A stretch of DNA of 64,000 nt from Chrysogorgia sp. JL179-B06 (GCA_035772405.1 JAYKKM010000375.1:3492001-3556000); one strand, 5' to 3'; numbered from the stretch's first letter, positions 35,213 to 47,260 are shown. The notes: generated by a model from the sequence alone, not told the origin. Translations and numbers: made by a program.

Positions 35213-35504
35213 CGAGATGAAATAAAATAAATAGGGCTTACATATATATGCCAAAAGGGTGTCACAAGTAGAAAGTAGCCAATCAAATGCACGGGAGATA
35301 AACAAAGTAATAATTAATGAGATGCGAAAAGTTAAATTATTTGCTATTTTTACAGTCGATCAGAGGAGGATGGAGAAATGACAGGTCCAATATTTAGGGG
35401 GATTAGGCGATATTAAAGCAGTAAGAAACAAAACTTGAAATGCATGATTAGCTAATAATAAAAAAGTTCCAAGCAAACTAAAATAACAAAAAACTTGTGG
35501 GAAA

Positions 35505-36216
35505 TTAAATGAAAGAAAAACGTTCGTTAAGACCAAGAGGTTGTGTGGTGCCAATTTTAAAAATGAGACGCTTCTCTTGCCGTTTGCGGTTATCGTTACC
35601 ACCTGAGATGGGAAGGATGGCACAGACTTTCATGTCTGAAAGCAAATGGTTGGAGCTGTTGAAATGGCGGGCTACAGGTTTGTCAACATCATTGATCCTC
35701 AGGGAACGAAGATGTTCAGCAAACCTGTCTAAAAGGCGTCGCCCAGTTTCACCGATGTAGATTTTAGGGCATTTATCGCAAGAAATGCAATAAATTATGT
35801 TGGTGGAAGTGCATGAAAAAGTATGAAGGATTGTGTGGTTGAATTTGGGGGCAGTAATAACTGTAGTGGGATTGAGAAAAGGGCATGTGTTACAGCGGGA
35901 ACAGTCGCAAGAAAATGTTCCCGCTGGTGCCTAGGTATTTTGTTTAAGGGCACTATGTACTAAGGAGTCACGAATGTTTATCGGTGAAAATGGCTGACGT
36001 TTCAGGATCATTTTATAAAATGTGAAAATTCCGATTAATAATATTTTTAACTTTAAAATTGAAAGGATGAAATGTTAGAACTAAAGGAATTTTGTTGTTT
36101 GAAACTTGTTCCAAAGGTGGTTCAAGGGCATCTAAACGGGGGACGAGAAAAGCTTTCTGAACGGCGAGGTCTAGAAGGTTGGTAGGGTAACCACGTTGAA
36201 CAAAAAAAGATCTCAT
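35505..36216 (-). pseudogene. PLE-1 RT end and GIY-YIG endonuclease
   Basis: 36216-36013 matches the RT C-terminal part of Penelope-like proteins (F-x-x-R-G-Y-P followed by FHPFN). After several breaks and an in-frame TAG near 35933, the GIY-YIG nuclease domain is open to the stop at 35505. It has a CDCSRCNTC cysteine cluster, NIIYCISCDKCPKIYIGETG, the Arg and Glu-His block RRLLDRFAEHLRSL, and an H-F-N-S-S-N-H block. The nuclease would nick target DNA. The domain itself looks intact, but the protein as a whole is not. Confidence 0.85.
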
Positions 36217-36289
36217 TTACATTGCTTTGGCTTGAAAATCTTGGTCGTCGCTACATAAGCGGCGAAGACGCAATATATATATATATATA

Positions 36290-37150
36290 TATAAAACCTG
36301 TAACACAAAAATACCATTAAAACTAACATCAGCATTCAATTGAAAGAGCAACAATTAATATGTGCAGGTGTAGCTAATATGCCATATCCCTTTTCGGCAA
36401 CGCTACTTAATTTGATTTATACACTTTATGTAAAGTTTGCTAAAATTAACCTTCATACACGCAGTCCATGAAAAACTTGTTAAAAAAATTAAGAAAATTT
36501 GTTTTTGGTTTATGTAAATAAAACTTTCGATCATAGTTGCAAATAATTTGTGCGAAATTGTTTGTGCGATATTAATACCGTTGTCACACAGTCGAACAAT
36601 AAGTGAAATGTTACAAACAAGTGAATTGTGAATGCAATTAGTCTACACAGTATATACCTTGGTTCAAGCACACTTCGATTATACTGTTGTGACATTTGGG
36701 ATGTGCTTGGTTTTTGCCAAGCTAAAAGATTACAAAAACTATACAACAGATCAGCAAGAGTTCTCATGAACATGAATAATGAAGTCAGTCATATGCTGTT
36801 GCACTGAGTTCATTAGGTTGGGAATCTCTTGAGGCCAGATGAAAAAATAAACAAAGGCGAAACTAATGTTTAAAGTCTGATTAAATAATTTAGGACGTCA
36901 ATCTCTTACTGAACTCTTCACTAAAAAATGTGATATAACTTGCTATGTGATCTAAGGAAAAGTAGATCTACACTTCAGATACCTCAACCTCGTAGCAATA
37001 ATCTAAAAAAGAGCTCCAGTTACGATGGAGCAATTATTTGGAATTGTTTACCTCGTGAAATAAGAGAATGTAAATCATTAACAGAATTCAAGAGCAAAAT
37101 TGCAGCTCTCATTTTTTTCATTATAATTTTCTACTATTATACATTATTAT
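36290..37150 (+). mobile_element. LINE tail family L-T, copy 1 (5'-truncated)
   Basis: Shared with 43185-44160 and 51800-52765. Near the end it encodes IPQPRSNNLKKSSSYDGAII and WNCLPREIRECKSL, the C-terminal block of many non-LTR ORF2 proteins; upstream, in broken frames, is Y-x-L-V-Q-A-H-F-D-Y. All three copies start just after a TA run with AAACCTGTAACACAAAAATA. This copy is cut near 37150 by LINE-2. Confidence 0.8.
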
Positions 37151-40100
37151 TTTTAATTTAATTTAATTTAATAAGCTTTGCCAAGTTACAATAAAAGTAA
37201 ATCATAAATAGTTAAAGATACAAACAAACATACATACAAACTAATATAAAACTCATTTAGTTTTATATTAGAAACCACAACAGCGTGAGCCAATTACAGT
37301 GGGCTCGGGTAATACAGGAAATTAATATGTAAAAAAGTGAACATAAACTAAACAAGTTTTACAGATTTTCAAAAACAACAAGATGGGGTAATTTCCAAGC
37401 TACGAGCAGTGTTATATTTGCGACTTCCAAGTGCGGGGATCGTCCTGGTTAAAAACATTGTTAAGACTGGAGTTGTAATATTCAAGAAGTAGCTTTCTGA
37501 AGATGTATAGAGAAACCGTTCTACGTCTTGGGCTATCTGGCATGATATTCCATGTTCTGCAAACTCTTATAAGAAATAAACGATAAGTGCTTGTTTTACA
37601 TCTGTTTGGGATAAAAGTAAGTACATCACTTTTATTAGACCTAATAGATCTCCCGGTGTCCCTGAGTCGAGGTAGAAGATTCGTGTTTATATCAATCAAA
37701 CCATTTATCGCCTTAAAAAAGAAAACTAAATCAAGAAATTCATGCCAATAACTAATCGGCAATAAGTTTGCACACTGCAGTCTCTCCTTGTATGAGGTTT
37801 CACACAGGAATGGTAGCTTCAGAATATATTTAGACGCCCGCCTTTGTACTCGTTCAACACGCTTTAAATTCTCTATGGACTGTGGTGACCGAGGTGGTGA
37901 CCAAACTTGCGTTGCGTATCCCAGGTAAGGGCGTACCATAGCCAAGTACAAGGTGCGACGTGTTGTAAGATTTCCGACCTAGGAACGAATCCCAGCAGCT
38001 TGTTGGCCTTGGAACACTGCTCAAGCACCTGCTTGGACCATTTAAGGTCACTAGAGACACCCAAACGCCAAGATCATTCTCTGAATCGCACGTTTCAAGG
38101 CTAATATTGTTGATGGAATAGTTAAAACTCACAGGATTTTTCTGACGTGTGATGCGTTGGCACTTGCACTTACAGCGGTTGAATGAGAGCCTAGAGGATT
38201 CAGCCCAGGCGGTGAGGTTCGTCAGGTCACGTTGCATTGCAGAGGCATCATCAATGGAGTCGATCCGTTTAAAGATCTTCGTATCGTCTGCAAAACAGGC
38301 TGCACGTTTGACTCCGCAACAACCTCCGGCAGGTCATTGACATAAAGAAGAAACAGAATTGGTCCCAGAATGGACCCTTGTGGGACTCCTGAGGTTACCT
38401 CTCGTTCTTGTGAAGTAGCTCCCGGGACAATAACGCGTTGTCGTCGGCGACTCAGGTAAGAGTTAAACCAATCATGAAGCCTACCATCAATACCAAAGCG
38501 GCGTAACTTGCCCAACAAGATATAGTGGTCGACCTTATCGAACGCTTTCGACATGTCTAGATAAATAACGTCCGTTTGTTTTCCAGAGTCTAGTTGCGAG
38601 CCGATGTAGTCAAGAACGGTGATTAGATTAGTATTGCATGATCTCACAGCTAGAAACCCATGTTGCACTCGATTAATAAAGCGGTACAGATGTTCTCTCA
38701 CGCCAGTTAGCACGCAGCGCTCGAGTACTTTAGATAGGATTGGAAGCAAAGCAACGAAATTGGTCTATAGTTCTTCACAAAAACTTTGTTTCCTTTTTTA
38801 AAAACTGGTACGATGTTAGCTCGTTTCCAGTCTTCTGGAAGCATGCCTAATTTAAGTGATTTGTTAAACAGTAGCGCTAAAGATGGAGCTATCTGCTCTG
38901 CTGATTCCTTCAAAAGACGAGCTGGTATACCGTCTGGTCCACAGGCTTTGTTAGCGTCTAGTTGCTTTAGGAAGGCAAGGACTTGCTCTGGCGGGACTTG
39001 CAGATCCGTTAATACTGCTCCTGGTGCCAATGGGGTGCTGGTAGGAGAGAACACAGATATAAAATAAGAGTTAAACAGCTCGGCAATTTGCTGAGGTGTA
39101 GATGCAAACAAGATCTCATGATACTTTGTCTGATCATATGTTTGATTTGGGTACGCAACTCTTTGAATTTCTCCCTGAGATGACTAGTGGGATGTTTTTT
39201 CAGCTTTTTCCTGATTGTCTCTTTCTTTCTAAGATTATGGATTATTTCCCCTGAGATCCAAGGCGGAGAGTTTTTCCCTATAATTTTCTTGGTAGGGACG
39301 TAGTCGGCGACAGCTGACAAAAAAGCGTCCTTCCATTGCAGCCACTAAAGTTATTGTTGATATCGTCGTTGTCATGAATAAAATTAGACAGGTCAAGGGA
39401 TTGAAGAGCTGATCTAAGTCCATCAAAGTCCCCTCGACGGTAATCAAGCATAGTTCTGTTCAGCTTATGTAATGCCTTGACTGAGGCTTTAATGCAAAAG
39501 GTAATTGTGCAGTGGTCAGTTATTAGACCAGCGTCATCCGGTTGAAGAATCTCGACTAGCTCAGGCACACTAGTGATTACAAGGTCAAGCAAATTTGCTC
39601 CTCTGGTGGGCGAGGAGACGAGCTGTGACAGGAAATAATCACTTAGCATTTCCGTAAAGACCACTTCATTAACGCCTTTTGTTCTTTCAGGCGAGTCCCA
39701 AGAGATGTTTGGAAAGTTGAAGAGCTCCTCAAATTATAATATTTCGATTATGTTCAGCGATTTGGGCAAGATGTGAGTTAAAGGCATCCAGCCAGCTTCT
39801 GACAGAGTTAGGGGGTCTGTAACAACAACACACCATAAACTTTAGGTTAGAACATGTTGTTGTCTCCGCCAAAATAAACGCTATATCCGATGGCATTTCT
39901 ATTTCGCGAAATGAGTTAAACAAGCTTGTTTTAAATGCCAGTAGAACTCCCCCGGCCCGCGAGTCTCTATCCTTCCTGATGATTGTATATTCACTCGGTA
40001 AGATCTCGGTATTCTCTATGTCTTTATGCAGCCATGTCTCAGTTACACAAGCGATGTCAGCATTTTCGGTGCAGACAAGTTCTTGAAAACGGGAAAGATT

Positions 40101-40545
40101 GTATACGACTGCACTGGGATGGTCGTCGTTCAGCTTGTGTACGCTCCTTAAACTTCTGGCATTCGAGACAAGACATTTAAGTTGTGGAGACCAACAGTTC
40201 CCTCAGTTAGCATTGGGACCAGGATGGCTTGAAATATCCCCACATAATAGTAACAATCCCACGGTAAAACCATTGCAGCTCTGGAAAGTCCGGACATGTC
40301 TATAATAGTTGGTCTTCGATCGACCTTCGACATTTGACACAATCACGAAAGAGGGCTTAAAATATCGCCAACATACTGCACTCCATCCTGTTGAAGACAT
40401 TGGATTTACACCGGAATAATACTTGTTGTTATTATCGATCGCATGTAGTCGAGAATAGAGAAGCAGAGCCGTCAAAATAAACGTCAATAGTGACGAGCAC
40501 AAATGAACACGTCCGACCGCCATCTTGTATTAATATCCGACTTTA
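37151..40545 (-). mobile_element. LINE-2 (CR1/L2-like), near full length
   Basis: It lies inside the LINE tail family copy 1: flanks read ..CTATTATACATTATTA and ACATTATTATATACTATT, which are continuous at 44085-44130. The 3' tail is a (TTAAA)n-type microsatellite at 37151-37180. The 5' end near 40545 includes a leader with GCGGCCATCTTG-like sequence, so the element looks almost complete. Confidence 0.85.
37412..40523 (-). pseudogene. LINE-2 ORF: 2A-like leader, endonuclease, reverse transcriptase; broken
   Basis: The frame opens at 40523 with a hydrophobic leader, reaches LLLLCGDISSHPGPNAN (about residues 90-106, a 2A-like motif), then a single in-frame TGA at 40203. The same frame continues to 39729 with VSNARSL, CVTETWLH and CCCYRPPN of an AP-type endonuclease. 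The G-D-F-N catalytic block is altered (E-L-F-N) at a frame change near 39727. After further changes near 39330, 39125, 38750 and 38320 come KAFDKVDHYILL, GVPQGSILGPILF and the catalytic FADD, then a C-terminal region with RPYLGYATQVWSP. Inactive. Confidence 0.88.
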
Positions 40546-41257
40546 TATTACATTATTATATACTATTTTATTATAATTTTATTATAATAACTATTTTAAT
40601 TAAAAACGTTATATAAACCATAATTTTAATAGACTAAATACCGCTTTTCACAAGATAATTCAAGGCCTTTCAAACAAAATCATGCATATGTCTTAAGAGG
40701 CTTTCTTTGAGCATTTGGGTTGGGTTTGCAAGTAACATTTCAGAGGCGTTTAATTCTGAACTATTTTATAATCGTCGTACTGTTACGATATTAAAGCTCG
40801 CAATGACTGTCATTTTTTTCTAGTGTTTTTAAGTCGTACTATAGCTTTTGAAGTCATATAGCTTGCTATATCCACTCCAACAACACCTGTTTGCAATCAT
40901 CGTCTTGTTGATCGATGTGCCATTATCATGTGGCTCTAGATGTATAGTTTAGACTATGATATCATTAATTTGAACTCCATCCCTCAAAGATTTGCGAGTT
41001 TCTATATTTTCAAACACACGAGAGAATAAACTTCAAGAGCAAAAAATACTGTGCTGATCAATACTTTTTAATATTTGTTAAAATTAAGTTTAGTATACAT
41101 GTAAGTTCGTTTAGATATCAGAATAGAGACAAACAACAAAATGAAAATAAGAACTAATTTAAACATCACATGCAACTTAGACTTGAATATGTTGTATCTT
41201 TAAGAGTTTAACACTTCACATGCAATGGTGCGATGTTTTTACAAATGTTTATTACAA
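40546..41257. other. GPCR unit 3, 3' flank; no gene
   Basis: Matches 48050-48700 closely (CTTTCAAACAAAATCATGCA, ATCATGTGGCTCTAGATGTA). No ORF recognised. Confidence 0.6.
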
Positions 41258-42250
41258 CTACTGTGGCGGATTTGAACGAGATACGAAGCATGTTTTCACT
41301 TTGTCCCAGGTACGTTTATAAGCTGCAAGTAAAGTTTTATCCGACAAACCATAAATGAAGGGGTTGGCTGCAGAGACTCCGAAGGAGTAAACAATTATGG
41401 ACCACTTTACAATTTCCCCATTTAATTCTACACCAGAAAGGTACAGAATCCAGATCATCTGGCGTGGCAGTGCTGCTGCTGTAAAGCAAACAACGATAGT
41501 AAAACAAGTGATAAGAGTTCGCACGTTGCGACGATGTTTCATCTTTTGAAGATGAGTTTGTTTCTCAAGAAGGAAGGAAGAAGTACAAGTGGCATTCAAG
41601 GAGTACATTTTGTTGCTCTGTTTCTTGAGCGCCTTGCATATCTTGAAATAAAGTATCGACAGAAGTATGATTGGAATAAAGCATTCAATGGTCGATAAGT
41701 AGATCGTGTAAATGACAGTTTGTGTTGGATTTGGCCAGTCTTGAAAGCATCCCTGGGAGTTTGTAAATTTAAGTACAATAATATATGGAACTAATGAAAT
41801 AATCACGAAGACATACACAGCACCAATCATGACTCTTAACTTCCATCGACTTACGGCGGGCTTTAGCGGATATAAAACAGCACGGTAACGAAGGATTGCA
41901 ATGAGGACCATGATAAAAAACCCAGCAATGAAAAAAAGTCCTGTCAACGGGGACCACATTATACACAGGACAAGAGAGGAAAAGATGTGAGAACTTGGTG
42001 ACAGGGCAGGCAAAGTCAAAACACAGTTGAGCAGTAGAACCATCAGGTCGCAGACGGCCAAATGAAAAACGAGGTAGTAGTAGTTTCTTTTGAGAAGATT
42101 GCTTTGTTTCACGATGGAGTAAATTACAAGAACATTCCCCAAACTTCCAGTGAACTGGATGAAGAATAGTAATAAGCCAAACACATAATCAGGAACAAGA
42201 GTTCTTTGTGTCGTATTGTCGTGTGTTGTATTGAAACTCATGTTCTTCAT
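41258..42250 (-). CDS. Class A GPCR 3, intronless
   Basis: 330 residues, intact. Same architecture as GPCR 1: sequons in the N-terminus, GSLGNVLVIYSIVKQ (TM1), LAVCDLM (TM2), I-L-R-Y-R-A-V (TM3 end, Leu for the acidic residue), FTAAALPRQM (TM6) and NPFIYG (TM7), ending SRSNPPQ. The third intracellular loop carries SSFLLEKQTHLQKMK, where GPCR 1 has ASSGDSTGTQTHLQ, so the loop is a fast-changing spot. Ligand unknown. Confidence 0.92.
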   Translation of the reverse strand: MKNMSFNTTHDNTTQRTLVPDYVFGLLLFFIQFTGSLGNVLVIYSIVKQSNLLKRNYYYLVFHLAVCDLMVLLLNCVLTLPALSPSSHIFSSLVLCIMWSPLTGLFFIAGFFIMVLIAILRYRAVLYPLKPAVSRWKLRVMIGAVYVFVIISLVPYIIVLKFTNSQGCFQDWPNPTQTVIYTIYLSTIECFIPIILLSILYFKICKALKKQSNKMYSLNATCTSSFLLEKQTHLQKMKHRRNVRTLITCFTIVVCFTAAALPRQMIWILYLSGVELNGEIVKWSIIVYSFGVSAANPFIYGLSDKTLLAAYKRTWDKVKTCFVSRSNPPQ

Positions 42251-42865
42251 CGTGGAAAAGTTACTTTGTTTGTGCTGACGCCAGACCGTACGTTATTGAG
42301 ATGATTTCATTTGTTCACTGTCTTTTAAGCTGGATAGCGCATGCGCATATCAGGCGGGATGAATCATGCCTTGGAGCCCGAGAAAAGAAAGATTGGATAT
42401 TTCTTTGAGCTATCACACGCGTGTATACTAATTATTAGGTTGCAGCCCCCCAGCCCCCCGTGCTTCCTACGCCGGTGATACTCTACGAAAAGTCATTATT
42501 TTCTTCATTTTTCGATTTTTAGCAGAAAATTTATGCTAATGTTTTGCACCCGAGCTGTGCGCGTATTAGTGACTGACAGCAAAATGCAAGATTTCACCGC
42601 ACGTTCCCGCGCGAATAGGCGTGGTTCTCGCAAGATTTTTGGCGAACCACGCGCATTGATGCGAGAAGGTGAGGTAAAATCTTGCGTTTTGCGGGAAGCG
42701 CGATATACGTCTATTGGCGATCGAGAGCCCTCTTTACACCAATCAGAGACTCTAAAATAAGCCATCTCAGAGACTCTAAAATTCAAAATTGAAAAAACCC
42801 CTAGCGATTCGTCGCGCGACGACCTTAAGGCCCCCTAACCAAAAACATCTTCCTACGCCTCTGAG

Positions 42866-42896
<31 letters not shown>

Positions 42897-42900
42897 TAGG
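42251..42900. other. GPCR unit 3, 5' flank with palindrome
   Basis: Shared unit sequence, with an inverted stretch reading CCCCCGTGCTTCCTACGCCGG relative to the other units, so part of the flank is flipped. The AGCAAAATGCAAGATTT palindrome spans 42579-42697. It ends in a short (TA)n at about 42866-42894. No gene. Confidence 0.55.
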
Positions 42901-42971
42901 TCATATATGCTAGGTCCTATATATATAATGTGCTAGGTCATATATATATAATGTGCTAGGTCATCAGCTTC

Positions 42972-43016
42972 ATCGCGCGGACGTGCCCCAAACAGGGCGA
43001 AACAGCTGTCCGCGAT
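42972..43016 (+). ncRNA. Hammerhead ribozyme candidate HH-A (type I), core slightly decayed
   Basis: Stem I ATCGCG/CGCGAT (42972-42977 with 43011-43016), extended outward by GGTCA..CAGC with GCTG..TGACC. Core CGGACGT, which differs from CUGANGA at two positions. Stem II GCCC/GGGC with a 6-base loop. Then GAA, and stem III AC/GU closed by the loop AGCU, with C17 at 43010 as the cleavage base. The fold is complete; the two core changes should reduce or abolish activity. It lies beside repeated GTGCTAGGTCAT units and TA runs. Confidence 0.6.
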
Positions 43017-43184
43017 CATGCTGATTGACCTATATACTGCTCATTTAGTTGTCAGTCCACTCAGTTAAAACTGGTTTTGCAGTACTGAGTGGATTATGAC
43101 GTAAGACTTCTTGATGATATGTGTTTAGAGCAGTGTGTTATATCCCATGACATCCCATCTTTAAGATTGTGATGTTTATATATA

Positions 43185-44160
43185 TATAAAACCTGTAACA
43201 CAAAAATACCATTAAAACGAACATCAGCATTCAATTGAAAGAGCAACAATTATGTTGCTGTAGCTAATATGCCATATCCCTTTTCGGCAACGCTACTTAA
43301 TTTGACTTATATATACTTTATGTCAAGTTTGCTCAAATTTGCCTTCTACGCAGTCCATGAAAAACTATGTTTTAGAAAATTTGTTTTTGGTTTATGGTTT
43401 ATGTAAATAAAACTTTCGATCATTATACTTCTCAATATATATGTGTTGTTGTGCGTAATTGCAAATAATTTGTGCGAAATTGTTTGTGCGATATTAATAC
43501 CGTTGTCACACAGTCGAACAATAAGTGAAATGTGACAAACAAGTGAATTGTGTGTAGATCAAACATTGCCGAGTCGAGTGTAATGCAATAATAGTCTACA
43601 GTATATGCCTTGGTTCAAGCACACTTCGATTATTTAACTGTTGTGACATTTGGGATGTGCTTGGTTTTTGCCAAGCTAAAAGATTACAAAAACTATACAA
43701 CAGATCAGCAAGAGTTGTCATGAACATGAATAATGAAGTCAGTCATATGCTGTTGCACTGAGTTCATTAGGTTGGGAAACTCTTGAGGTCAGATGAAAAA
43801 ATGAACAAAGGCGAAACTAATGTTTAAAGTCTGATTAAATAATTTAGGACGTCAATCTCTTACTGAACTCTTCACTAAAAAATGTGATATAACTTGCTAT
43901 GATCTAAGGAAAAGTAGATCTACACTGCAGATACCTCAACCTCGTAGCAATAATCTAAAAAAGAGCTTCAGTTACGATGGAGTAATAATTTGGAATTGTT
44001 TACCTCGTGAAATAAGAGAATGTAAATCATTAGCAGAATTCAAGAGCAAAATTGCAGCTCTCATTTTTTTCATTATATTTTTCTACTATTATACATTATT
44101 ATATTACATTATTATATACTATTTATTATAATCATCCTATATTTCTCATACTATTTAAAT
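43185..44160 (+). mobile_element. LINE tail family L-T, copy 2
   Basis: Same sequence as copies at 36290 and 51800, here uninterrupted through the site where LINE-2 sits in copy 1. Coding remnants include L-Q-I-P-Q-P-R-S-N-N-L-K-K. Frames are broken. Confidence 0.8.
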
Positions 44161-44544
44161 ATGTCGGACTGCAATAAGACAAACTTTATTTTTATTTCAT
44201 GGGCACTTAACGATGTGTCTTATCTTGTAATTATAGCCTTGAATTTCATGGAAACCATGGTGAATTTAATGACGTATAATAGTCCTTACCAGAACTGTTT
44301 TTGAAAATAAAAAAACTTAGTAAGCACGATGAATTTCGATTTATCAAGTGCTGCATCTTCTCAGTTAAACTGTGAAGTCAAGAACTTTATTTTTAGCTTG
44401 TCATTATATCGAGTGTCACTCTGTTCCTTGGTGGTAGTGGCTTGCAATATACATAACATTACCGCTGCACTTTACAGTTTGAGTCATAATTGACAGCATA
44501 CGTTGAGCAATTGATAAGTGGTCTGCCGAAATACATCGTGCTTA
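44161..44544. repeat. Repeat continuing from the LINE tail
   Basis: Matches 52765-53050 (CTTGGTGGTAGTGGCTT, GGTCTGCCGAAATACATCGT). Non-coding; it provides the filled/empty comparison for T5. Confidence 0.75.
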
Positions 44545-44548
44545 TTAA

Positions 44549-45118
44549 AGTGCCACTACGATCAAAATGTTACCTATCGATATTTTTACGTATTTATAAA
44601 GCAGAGCTGCTGAACATTACTTGGTCGAAACCGTTTTGCGATTTGACGATGGCAAGTTTTATTTTTCTTACTCCGAATCTGGAGTTATGTCCGCCATTAA
44701 TTGTTCATGTTCTTGACCAGCGTAACGAAGTGACGTCAGATTCTCAACGCGAAGACTCCACGTGGCTAATTCTTCAAGTAAATCAAGGTCGTTTTTTCAA
44801 ATTCTTCATCTGAAAGGCTGGACATTTCATCTACTTCTGGAAAAAAACAAGAAAACAAATAATCTCGACCGAAATTCAGTCGTAGCATTGAGAATCTGAC
44901 GTCACAAACAATATTACCTTTTGAAATTGCGGGCTCACTTGGAACACGTTTTTAGTAATGGTGGCCTAAATAATAGTGATTTCAGAGCTCAAAATACTTA
45001 CTTCAAAATACCATTTTTTAGTTTTTTTTTACATCGATGATCACTTTCGATCCTGAAATACTATTCTATGCTAAAGAAAATCTAAAAGACGGGGATGAAT
45101 TTTCATCGTAGTGCCACT
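44549..45118. mobile_element. TTAA-flanked fold-back element T5, with empty site at 53052
   Basis: The ends AGTGCCACTACGATCAAAAT and complement are flanked by TTAA at 44545-44548 and 45119-45122. The homologous stretch at 53030-53075 reads CATCGTGCTTATTAAGTATA, with a single TTAA (53052-53055) and no insert. Inner arms share TCTGACGTCA motifs. A 107-codon open frame inside has no recognisable domain. Confidence 0.93.
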
Positions 45119-45205
45119 TTAAATAGTATACTTTTTTTAAAAAACAGTTCTTGCAAGAACTATTACACCTATACATACATTTGCATGCATTCACGGAAGG
45201 AAGGA

Positions 45206-45662
45206 AGAAGACTGGATCGGGCAACTATTATTCAGAAAATGAAGCCGAAAGTCCGCCATTACTAAGGGACCAACTGAGGATCCTTTGAGGTTTTTTGTTG
45301 GATCATGTGCTTTTACCATCGACAAAATAAAATAATTTTACTATAAAGAGGACCAGAAGATATTTTTCAAATTACTGGGTAAAACGATTCATGGCCTACC
45401 TACAGATTTACTGCGACTTTGGTCCCCTTAGAAATGGCCGGCGTTGGCTCTAATTATCCAGTGAGAGAAGCCTAATATGAGACGTCAAATTAGGTTCAAG
45501 ATTTTATGCATTTAATGCTAACAAAGAAACTATATTGGCCAGACACTAAACCTATTTCGGTGGCGTCACAGTTTAATTTGCTTGCAAACTCGGAGCTTCT
45601 AATGATCTCTCGTTAATTCACATTATGCAAATATGCAGGCTTCAAAATCAGCTCATCAGATA
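45206..45662. repeat. Dispersed repeat R4, copy 2
   Basis: Near-identical to 4073-4530. Confidence 0.8.
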
Positions 45663-46314
45663 CAATATAGAAAGCTCAATCCAGTCCTATTTTTGAAATC
45701 AGTGGTTTTCACTTGCGAAGTTTTGAATAATCAAAGCAGACACATTTAGCACGTAAATTGACTGCCGCTATTTTGAATAAAATAAATAAATAAATAATAA
45801 TAATAAATATTGCTGGCTTCCTATTTTTGAGATCAGTGGTCGAGTGTAATTTCAGTGCAAATATACAAGCGTCTGCATGCATGCAGACTACTTGTATACC
45901 TGCATGTGTAAACAATTCTGTATTAGTTATATATAGTGTTTTCACCATTATTTTTTATTGTAGCTTAATTGTTCTAGCTATTAAATATTTTCCATCAGGG
46001 ACTTCGCAGTAGATACCTGTACGCCCAAGAGTACCTATTTTTAGACTATGCTATCATTAAATTCATCGCTCAAAGACTTTCGAGTCTCTGTTTTCAAACA
46101 CACGAGAGAATAAACTTGTGTTAATCAATACTTTTTAATATTTGTTAAAATTAAATTTAGTATATCAGTTCGTTTAGATATCAGAATAGAGAAAAACAAC
46201 AAAATGAAAATAAGAACTAAAAACATCACATGCAACTTCGACTTTAATATATTGTATATTTAAAGATTTTAAAACGTCATAATGGTGCGATGTTTTTATA
46301 AATGTTTAGTACAA
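45663..46314. other. Spacer and GPCR unit 4, 3' flank
   Basis: Fold-back F1 ends (GAAATCAGTGG at about 45698, GAGATCAGTGG at about 45830) and an (AAATA)n run at about 45777-45808. From 46035 on it matches 31770-32045. No gene. Confidence 0.5.
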
Positions 46315-47260
46315 CTACTGTGGCGGATTTGAACGAGATACGAAGCATGTTTTCACTTTGTCCCAGGTACGTTTATAAGCTGCAAGTAAAGTTTTATCCG
46401 ACAAACCATAAATGAAGGGGTTGGCTGCAGAAACTCCGAACAAGTAAACAATTATGAACCACCTTTGAATTTCCCAATTTATTTCTACACCAGAGTAGCG
46501 CAGAATCCATATTATATATTGTGGCGTTGCTGATGCTGTAAAGCAAACAACGATACTGGTAAAACAAGTGATGAAAGTTCGCACGTTGCGACGATGTTTC
46601 ATCTTTTGAAGATGAGTTTGTGTCCCAGTGCTGTCTCCTGAGGCCAGCAGTAGAAGCTGTGGCATTCAAGGAGTGCATTTCGTTGCACTATTTCTTGAGC
46701 TCCTTGCATATCTTGAAATAAAGTATCGACAGAAGTATGATTGGAATAAAACATTGAATAGTCGTTGCGAAGACTATGTAAATGACACCTTGTGTTGGAT
46801 TTGGCCAGTCTTGAAAGCATCCACGGGAGTTGGTATAGATTTAAGTACAATAATAAATGGAACTAAAGAAATAATCACGAAGACATACACAGCACCAATC
46901 ATGACTCTTAACTTCCATCGACTTACGGCGGGCTTTAGCGGATGTAAAACAGCACGGTAACGAAGGATTGCAATGAGGACCATGATAAAAACCCCAGCAG
47001 TGAGAAAAAGTGTTGTCAACGTGGACCACATTTTACACAGGACAAGAAAGGAAAAGATGCGAGAATTTGGTGACAGGACAGGCAAAGTCAAAACACTGGC
47101 GAGGAGTAGAGTCATCAGGTCGCAGACGGCCAAATGAAAGACGAGGTAGATTTCTTTGTTTCACGATGGAGTAAATGACAAGAACATTACCCAAACTTCC
47201 AGTAAACTGGACCAAGAATAGAAATACGCCAAACACATAATCAGGAGCAAGATTTATTTG
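46315..47260 (-). pseudogene. GPCR 4, pseudogene (same deletion as GPCR 2 plus more)
   Basis: It shares with GPCR 2 the loss of about 20 bases between TM1 and TM2 and the shortened, ATG-less N-terminus. In addition a base insertion near 46832 stops the TM2-TM4 frame (47133-46774), and another change near 46670 separates it from TM5-TM7 (46665-46315, NPFIYG intact). More decayed than GPCR 2. Confidence 0.9.

Larger units (their letters stand above)
35131..36250 (-). mobile_element. Penelope-like element PLE-1, 3' fragment
   Basis: The coding part ends at 35505; the non-coding tail continues to a hammerhead-like motif and then the (TA)n tract. The upstream RT body is missing beyond about 36220. 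Confidence 0.85.
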
